The translations under genes and the position numbers were made by a program. Below, piece by piece: positions 6,034 to 10,242 of a stretch of DNA of 10,242 nt; the stretch's first letter is position 1; each line of letters starts with the position of its first letter. Location of the stretch: contig QQUL01000049.1 of assembly GCA_008501565.1 (NCBI GenBank), forward strand, positions 1 through 10,242, given 5' to 3'. The notes under the pieces were generated by a model. It was not told the origin of the DNA, searched no databases, and saw only the letters and a program-made list of their open reading frames with translations. The stretch is from Armatimonadota bacterium. Lineage in GTDB: Bacteria > Actinomycetota > Acidimicrobiia > Spongiisociales > UBA5794.

Positions 6034-6291
6034 GTGAACGACACTCAGACTGTTGTAGATGAACATGGCACGCATGCCACGGATACCGGTTCGCCGGAGG
6101 TCCAGGTTGCGCTGCTGACTCAACGCATCAACCACCTGACCGAGCATCTGAAGATCCACAAGAAGGATCATCACAGCCGGCGGGGTCTGCTGATGATGGT
6201 TGGTAAGCGTCGGCGACTGCTTCGGTACCTCCAGGAACAAGACGTGGAGCGCTACCGAAACCTGATCGCAAAATTGGGGTTGCGTCGCTAG
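6034..6291 (+). CDS. rpsO: 30S ribosomal protein S15
   Basis: S15 binds the central domain of 16S rRNA early in 30S assembly and contacts 23S rRNA in the 70S ribosome. The 85-aa protein is near the usual 89 aa and nearly consensus: HATDTGSPEVQVALLTQRI, NHLTEHLKIHKKDHHSRRGL, MMVGKRRRLLRYLQ and DVERYRNLIAKLGLRR. GTG 6034 is preceded by AGGAAAG (6021-6027) at 6 nt spacing. The start is supported by the normal short distance to the DTGSPEVQ block. pnp follows after 161 nt of structured intergenic RNA, the widely conserved rpsO-pnp pairing. A likely promoter lies in the upstream gap, so rpsO is probably transcribed independently of ribF as well as by readthrough. Confidence 0.98.
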   Translation: MNDTQTVVDEHGTHATDTGSPEVQVALLTQRINHLTEHLKIHKKDHHSRRGLLMMVGKRRRLLRYLQEQDVERYRNLIAKLGLRR

Positions 6292-6328
6292 CCAAGAAGA
6301 ACCGAGAACGGCTCACGCCACCTTGGCT
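6290..6328 (+). terminator. Hairpin at the rpsO stop codon, weak terminator or processing site
   Basis: AGCCAAG (6290-6296, overlapping the stop TAG) pairs with CTTGGCT (6322-6328), 7 bp with a 25-nt loop, followed by CATTTCT. The T-run is short and the loop is long, so partial readthrough into pnp is expected. Confidence 0.35.
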
Positions 6329-6344
6329 CATTTCTGGCTCGTGA

Positions 6345-6363
6345 CGAATCACCGGAGGATTCG
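6345..6363 (+). other. Second rpsO-pnp intergenic hairpin with a GGAGG loop
   Basis: CGAATC (6345-6350) pairs perfectly with GATTCG (6358-6363) around a 7-nt loop. GGAGG (6354-6358) lies in the loop and the first base of the right arm. It has no well-placed downstream start codon in the pnp frame, so it is not the pnp ribosome-binding site. Confidence 0.4.
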
Positions 6364-6366
6364 CAT

Positions 6367-6422
6367 CAGTTGACAGTGGTGTGTATTCGAACAACCTCTC
6401 GAATACTGACCACTGCCAATTG
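6367..6422 (+). promoter_or_regulatory. Long interrupted hairpin in the pnp leader, candidate RNase III site
   Basis: Three nested stems stack. CAGTTG (6367-6372) pairs with CAATTG (6417-6422), with one G-U. CAGTGGT (6374-6380) pairs with ACCACTG (6409-6415). GTATTCGA (6383-6390) pairs with TCGAATAC (6399-6406). They are separated by one A/C mismatch and a 2x2 internal loop, over an 8-nt loop: 21 pairs in 56 nt. Long leader or intergenic duplexes cut by RNase III are known for pnp in E. coli (autoregulation) and for rpsO-pnp in Streptomyces. The position here, just upstream of the pnp ribosome-binding site, is the same. Cleavage is inferred. Confidence 0.7.
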
Positions 6423-6425
6423 TGT

Positions 6426-6450
6426 GTTCCTCCCTTACAGAAGGAGAAAC
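6426..6450 (+). promoter_or_regulatory. Hairpin hiding the pnp Shine-Dalgarno
   Basis: The ribosome-binding site AAGGAG (6441-6446), 6 nt before GTG 6453, is paired in full. CCTT (6433-6436) pairs with AAGG, CT (6430-6431) with AG (one bulged C), and GTT (6426-6428) with AAC (6448-6450) after one C/A mismatch. The loop is ACAG. This gives 9 pairs and would limit ribosome access unless melted. It suggests translational control of PNPase, coupled to the hairpin just upstream. Confidence 0.5.
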
Positions 6451-6452
6451 GC

Positions 6453-8831
6453 GTGGCAGAGACCACCGTTCGTGAGCGCGTCGGTGAGGTAGAGATCTCT
6501 CTATCCGCAGGCAAGCTCGCACAACTCGCTGATGGCGCCGTCGTGGTGCGCATCGGTGACACCGAGGTCCTCGTGACCGCAACCGGAAGCCGTCGACTTC
6601 GTGAAGGCGTCGACTTCTTCCCACTTACCGTCGATGTTGAGGAACGGACCTACGCCGTCGGGCGTATCCCCGGTTCGTTCTTCCGACGTGAGGGCAGGGC
6701 AACCGAGAAGGCGACGCTCACCGCCCGTCTCATCGACCGTCCGCTCCGACCGAACTTCGCCGAGGGCTACCGTCACGACACCCATGTCGTTGCGACTGTG
6801 CTTGCCGCAGACCTTGAGAATCCCCATGACATCCTGGCCCTCAACGGCGCGTCTGCCGCTCTGACGGTCAGCCCGATCCCGTTTGAGGGTCCGATCGGCG
6901 CAATCCGACTCGCACTCATCGACGGTGACTGGGTTCCCTTCCCAACCTACGAGCAGGGCGAAGAAGCCGTGTTCGAGATTGTTGTCGCTGGAAAGCGCAA
7001 CAGTGAGGGAACCGTCGACATCTCGATGGTCGAGGCCGGAGCCTCCGAAGAGAGCTACCGCATGGTTGAGGCAGGCGCACAGGCGTCGGATGAGGCAACC
7101 GTTGCTGCCGGGCTTGAGATTTCGAAGGAATACATTGCCACGCTGATCGACCTCCAGCTCGAACTTGCCGAGAAGCTCGGTGATCCGGAGCCGGTCGAAT
7201 GGACGATGCTCTCGGACTATTCGGACGAGATGTACGCCAAGGTCGAAGGGCTCGCAAAGTCGAAGCTTGAGGCGCTTGGCACGATCGTCAAGAAGCATGA
7301 GCGTCAGAACGCCGAGTCTGCCGTCAAGGACGAGGTCCTCGAAGCCCTTGCCCTTGACGACGATGACAAGGACGGGCTCAAGGAAGCAAAGGCGGCCTTC
7401 TCGAAGGTGCAGAAGAACGTCATGCGGTCAAGGGTCGTCGCAGACCGTGTCCGCATTGATGGTCGAGCAACCGACGAGATCCGTCAACTGACCGCCGAGG
7501 TTGGCGTCATTCCCGGCATGCACGGTTCGGCGATCTTCCAACGTGGAGAGACCCAGGTCCTCAACGTTACGACGCTCGGCATGCTCAAGATGGAGCAGAT
7601 GCTCGACACGATTTCTCCCGAGGATTCGAAGCGGTACATGCATCACTACAACATGCCCCCCTTCGCCACCGGCGAAGCAGGGTTCATGCGTGGTCCGAAG
7701 CGTCGTGAGATCGGTCACGGTGCCCTCGCAGAGAAGGCGCTGCTTCCGGTCATCCCACCAGCTGAGGACTTCCCTTACGCATACCGGCTCGTGTCTGAGG
7801 TGTTGATGTCGAACGGCTCATCCTCGATGGCATCGGTCTGTGGGTCGACGCTGTCGCTCATGGATGCCGGTGTTCCGATTCATGCTCCGGTCGCGGGTAT
7901 CGCGATGGGTCTGATCTACCACGACGGAGAGTTCGTCACGCTGACGGACATCCTCGGGGTCGAAGATCACCTCGGTGACATGGACTTCAAGGTCGCAGGT
8001 ACACCGGACATGATCACGGCACTCCAGCTCGACACGAAGATCGAAGGTCTTCCTGCTGACGTTCTCATCGCTGCGATGAACCAGGCCCACGAGGCTCGCA
8101 TGTTCATCCTTGAGACCATGAAGGCCTGCATTGCTGACCCTCGTTCCGAGCTTGCCGAAACGGCACCGAAGATCGAAGCCGTCATGATTCCGAAGGACAA
8201 GATCGGTGAAGTCATCGGTCCGAAGGGCAAGACGATTCGGGAGCTCGAAGCAGAGACGGGTGCGTCCATCGATATCGATGATGACGGCACGATCCGCGTC
8301 GGTGCTCCTGATACGACGTCGCTCAATCTGGCGAAGGAACGGATCCTCGCGATCGGGTTCCCGCCAGAGGCGAAGGTCGGTGAGGTGTACGACGGTGAGG
8401 TTGTGAATGTCACCAAGTTCGGTGCATTCGTCAACATCCTTCCAGGTCGTGACGGACTCCTGCACATCTCCAAGATCGGTGGAGGCAAGCGTATCGACAA
8501 GGTTGAGGACGTCCTCAACCTCGGTGATGCGGTCAAGGTCATCGTTCGTGAGATCGACGATCGCGGCAAGGTCTCACTCGACATGGCTGACGCCCCAACA
8601 GGCGGCGAAAGCGATGGTGGGGGATCCGACGAGCCCCGCAAGGAGCGTTCCGACAACGACCGTCGTGATGATCGTGGTGCAAGCCGCGACGATCGTGGCG
8701 GACGCAGCGGAGGTCGCAACCGTGACCGAAACCGTGACGACAAGCCTGCGGACAAGCCTGCGGACAAGCCTGCCGACAAGCCGGGCCGCAAGGTTGTCTC
8801 GTTCGAAGACGAGTTCGAAGCCGGAAGCTGA
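6453..8831 (+). CDS. pnp: Polyribonucleotide nucleotidyltransferase (PNPase)
   Basis: PNPase degrades RNA 3'-5' by phosphorolysis as a trimeric ring and can add 3' tails. The Streptomyces homologue was described as guanosine pentaphosphate synthetase I. GTG 6453 (MAETTVRERV) is chosen because AAGGAG lies 6 nt upstream; the frame is open back to 6345, but that part codes a non-conserved hairpin sequence. The 792 residues comprise a first RNase PH core with FFRREGR (76-82) and LIDRPLRP, an alpha-helical linker, and a second RNase PH core with MHHYNMPPFATGEAGFMRGPKRREIGHG, NGSSSMASVCGSTLSLMDAG and EDHLGDMDFKVAG. D505 and D511 match E. coli catalytic D486/D492. A KH domain (GPKG 589-592) and an S1 domain (about 640-712) follow. 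An 80-residue disordered tail is rich in R, D and G and ends with DKPA repeats. A strong terminator closes the operon 33 nt downstream. Confidence 0.98.
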   Translation: MAETTVRERVGEVEISLSAGKLAQLADGAVVVRIGDTEVLVTATGSRRLREGVDFFPLTVDVEERTYAVGRIPGSFFRREGRATEKATLTARLIDRPLRPNFAEGYRHDTHVVATVLAADLENPHDILALNGASAALTVSPIPFEGPIGAIRLALIDGDWVPFPTYEQGEEAVFEIVVAGKRNSEGTVDISMVEAGASEESYRMVEAGAQASDEATVAAGLEISKEYIATLIDLQLELAEKLGDPEPVEWTMLSDYSDEMYAKVEGLAKSKLEALGTIVKKHERQNAESAVKDEVLEALALDDDDKDGLKEAKAAFSKVQKNVMRSRVVADRVRIDGRATDEIRQLTAEVGVIPGMHGSAIFQRGETQVLNVTTLGMLKMEQMLDTISPEDSKRYMHHYNMPPFATGEAGFMRGPKRREIGHGALAEKALLPVIPPAEDFPYAYRLVSEVLMSNGSSSMASVCGSTLSLMDAGVPIHAPVAGIAMGLIYHDGEFVTLTDILGVEDHLGDMDFKVAGTPDMITALQLDTKIEGLPADVLIAAMNQAHEARMFILETMKACIADPRSELAETAPKIEAVMIPKDKIGEVIGPKGKTIRELEAETGASIDIDDDGTIRVGAPDTTSLNLAKERILAIGFPPEAKVGEVYDGEVVNVTKFGAFVNILPGRDGLLHISKIGGGKRIDKVEDVLNLGDAVKVIVREIDDRGKVSLDMADAPTGGESDGGGSDEPRKERSDNDRRDDRGASRDDRGGRSGGRNRDRNRDDKPADKPADKPADKPGRKVVSFEDEFEAGS
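8739..8783 (+). repeat. 12-nt in-frame tandem repeat in the pnp tail
   Basis: The unit GACAAGCCTGCG (Asp-Lys-Pro-Ala) occurs at 8739-8750, 8751-8762 and 8763-8774 (last base C). A partial fourth copy, GACAAGCCG, spans 8775-8783. The near-perfect DNA identity suggests recent slippage expansion. The copy number can change without a frameshift. Confidence 0.9.
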
Positions 8832-8864
8832 TACCGGAGTCCGGGATACGAACTACGGATGGCA

Positions 8865-8897
8865 GAAGGCCGGCTCTCAGGAGCCGGCCTTCCTTTT
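8865..8897 (+). terminator. Strong rho-independent terminator after pnp
   Basis: GAAGGCCGGCTC (8865-8876) and GAGCCGGCCTTC (8881-8892) form a perfect 12-bp GC-rich stem with a TCAG tetraloop, followed by CTTTT (8893-8897). It starts 34 nt after the pnp stop and ends the ribosomal/RNA-turnover transcript. Confidence 0.93.
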
Positions 8898-8931
8898 CGT
8901 TCGATGTGGAGGGTAAGGCTTCTGTCGCTGA

Positions 8932-8961
8932 TTGTTGAGTAGCGCAGTATGCAATTATTGT
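8932..8961 (+). promoter_or_regulatory. Candidate promoter of the paaK-like gene
   Basis: TTGTTG (8932-8937) or TTGAGT (8935-8940) serves as -35 and TATTGT (8956-8961) as -10 (TANNNT), with 18 or 15 nt spacing. The patch 8948-8961 is clearly AT-rich against its GC-rich surroundings and lies between a strong terminator and the next start codon. Expected transcription start is about 8968, leaving a ~25-nt leader with GGGAG (8978-8982). Confidence 0.45.
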
Positions 8962-8992
8962 GGGGCACCGACGCACCGGGAGACTCCACGAT

Positions 8993-10242
8993 ATGTATCA
9001 GCCAGAACTCGAGACGATGCCAAGGGCGGACAAGCGTCGGCTGCAGAACGATCGTCTCGTGTCCCTTGTCGAGCGTCTGAAGGCTTCCGAGGTTCCGTAT
9101 TGGAAGGACAAGCTTGCCGAAACGGGGGAGATCCGTTCGATCGATGACATCACTGAACTGCCATTCACCGTCAAGTCAGAGATGCGAGACACGTTCCCCT
9201 ACGGGATGCTGACGGTCCCGGTTGGTGCATGCAACAGGATTCACGCCTCATCAGGCACCTCGGGCAAACCAACCGTCGTGGCGTACACGAAGCACGATCT
9301 GTCTGTCTTCTCTGAGGTCAACGCCCGAGTGCTCGGCTGTGCGGGGGCACACCCGAACGACGTCTTCCACATCGCCTACGGATACGGGCTCTTCACCGGT
9401 GGCCTTGGACTTCACGGGGGAGCGGAGCTGTTCGGTGTCACCGTGGTGCCAGCGTCGGGTGGCAACACTGCCTTCCAGGTTGAGCTACTCGCCGACCTTG
9501 GAGCCAGAGGATTCTGTGCGACCCCTTCGTTCTCACTGCTACTCGCCGAACGCGCCGAAGCAGCTGGACTCATGGGCGACATCAAAGTCGAATATGGAGT
9601 CCTTGGAGCGGAACCGTGGTCGGAGTCCATGCGTGTCAAGATCGAGGAGGCATGGGGGATCGACGCTCTTGACATCTACGGTCTCTCCGAAATCATCGGT
9701 CCCGGCGTAGCCATGGAATCGGTCGAAGGCAAGGGAGCGCCTTTCGTATTCGACGACCACTTCTATCCCGAGATCGTCGATCCCAAGACGGGTGATCCGA
9801 TGGAACACGGTGAATACGGTGAGTTGGTGTTGACGACGCTGACGAAAGAAGCGCTTCCGGTCATCCGGTACCGCACCGGCGACATCACCCGGTTCATCGA
9901 TGAGCCGTCAGCCTGCGGCCGAACGTTTCAACGTATGGACCGGATCACGGGTCGCTCCGACGACATGCTGATCATCCGTGGGGTGAATGTCTTCCCATCC
10001 GAGATCGAAGCTGTCATTCTCGCCGAGCCCGGCGTGTCGGGTCAGTGGGCGATAGTGCTCGACAAGCGCGGAACCATGGTCGAAATGTATGTTCGTTGCG
10101 AGCTCGCCCAAGCCGATGACATCCCGCAACGGGACAGCATTCGCGAGCGACTGGAGGCCGCACTGTATTCGCGCCTGAGGTCACGAACATCGGTGCTGCT
10201 CGGCGACCCCGGCTCGCTGCCACGACCTGAGGTCGGGAAGGC
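8993..10242 (+). CDS. paaK: Phenylacetate-CoA ligase-like AMP-forming enzyme (3' end outside window)
   Basis: This ANL-superfamily enzyme activates an aryl acid, typically phenylacetate, to an acyl-AMP and then to the CoA thioester, the entry step of the Paa pathway. The frame is open from ATG 8993 to the right edge, with 416 complete residues. The start MYQPELETMPRADKRRLQNDRL is the normal PaaK N-terminus. Adenylation motifs seen are HASSGTSGKP (84-93, phosphate loop), YGLSEIIGPGVA (229-240), PVIRYRTGDI (289-298) and GRSDDMLIIRGVNVFPSEIE (320-339, hinge to the C-terminal domain). The last visible residues, SLPRPEVGK, match the PRSEGKA-type end (catalytic lysine region), so probably only 10-20 residues are missing. 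GGGAG at 8978-8982 is a modest ribosome-binding site, 10 nt upstream. The gene is separated from pnp by a terminator. No other paa gene is visible, so the true substrate could be another aromatic acid. Confidence 0.93.
   Translation, partial: MYQPELETMPRADKRRLQNDRLVSLVERLKASEVPYWKDKLAETGEIRSIDDITELPFTVKSEMRDTFPYGMLTVPVGACNRIHASSGTSGKPTVVAYTKHDLSVFSEVNARVLGCAGAHPNDVFHIAYGYGLFTGGLGLHGGAELFGVTVVPASGGNTAFQVELLADLGARGFCATPSFSLLLAERAEAAGLMGDIKVEYGVLGAEPWSESMRVKIEEAWGIDALDIYGLSEIIGPGVAMESVEGKGAPFVFDDHFYPEIVDPKTGDPMEHGEYGELVLTTLTKEALPVIRYRTGDITRFIDEPSACGRTFQRMDRITGRSDDMLIIRGVNVFPSEIEAVILAEPGVSGQWAIVLDKRGTMVEMYVRCELAQADDIPQRDSIRERLEAALYSRLRSRTSVLLGDPGSLPRPEVGK

Noticed and set aside
6381..6452. 24-residue N-terminal extension of PNPase from GTG 6381
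   Set aside because: It lacks a ribosome-binding site, codes a sequence unlike PNPase N-termini, and coincides with the leader hairpin; GTG 6453 has AAGGAG at 6 nt.
6370..6492. 40-codon leader peptide from TTG 6370, with GGAGG upstream, overlapping the pnp start
   Set aside because: Spacing of 11 nt to a TTG, no recognisable composition, and the GGAGG lies in a hairpin; support is too weak for a gene call.
7967..8989. 340-aa antisense ORF opposite pnp
   Set aside because: A GC-rich shadow frame with S/R/P-rich low-complexity translation lying across conserved PNPase codons and the terminator.
8932..9147. Small + strand ORF at the paaK start
   Set aside because: Out of frame with the clear PaaK N-terminus, and it begins inside the promoter-like region.
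1..10242. A hidden defence system, biosynthetic cluster, prophage or insertion sequence
   Set aside because: All coding space is taken by recognisable core genes, one hydrolase, one RidA-like protein and a CoA ligase; no transposase, integrase, toxin-antitoxin, nuclease-effector or tRNA signatures are seen.

Overview
The window is a GC-rich (about 60 % by eye) chromosomal segment, all genes on the + strand, carrying the classical translation/RNA-metabolism cluster infB-rbfA-DHH phosphoesterase-truB-ribF-(insert)-rpsO-pnp, followed by a separate phenylacetate-CoA ligase gene. The gene order, the DHH/DHHA1 (NrnA-like) gene between rbfA and truB, the frequent GTG starts and the codon use all suggest an actinobacterium. 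An Acidimicrobiia-like lineage is a guess that needs a tree.

Layout. 1-1093: 3' part of infB (IF2 domains II to C-terminal). 1144-4371: rbfA, DHH phosphoesterase, truB and ribF, packed with 4-nt stop/start overlaps (ATGA, GTGA, GTGA), so translation is probably coupled. 4372-5471: an exported-looking alpha/beta hydrolase that is not a usual member of this cluster. 5540-5950: a RidA-superfamily protein without the deaminase arginine, whose promoter suggests a leaderless mRNA. 6034-6291: rpsO. 6292-6452: a highly structured leader. 6453-8831: pnp, closed by a strong intrinsic terminator at 8865-8897. 8993 to the right edge: a paaK-like AMP-forming CoA ligase with its own likely promoter, missing only its last codons.

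Function. IF2 and RbfA act in initiation and 30S maturation, TruB in tRNA modification, RibF makes FMN/FAD, the DHH enzyme removes nanoRNA or pAp/cyclic dinucleotides, S15 is a primary 30S binder, and PNPase degrades RNA. The hydrolase and RidA-like genes interrupt this set, and PaaK belongs to aromatic acid catabolism.

I found no novel multi-gene system. The points most worth a second look are: (i) a heptamer tandem repeat plus palindromes that form the last ~38 residues of RbfA; (ii) the rpsO-pnp intergenic RNA, with a 21-bp interrupted hairpin followed by a second hairpin that hides the pnp Shine-Dalgarno; (iii) the hydrolase with a non-canonical H-x-S-x-G nucleophile elbow; and (iv) the ridA-like promoter. 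No gap without a gene exceeds 300 bases.
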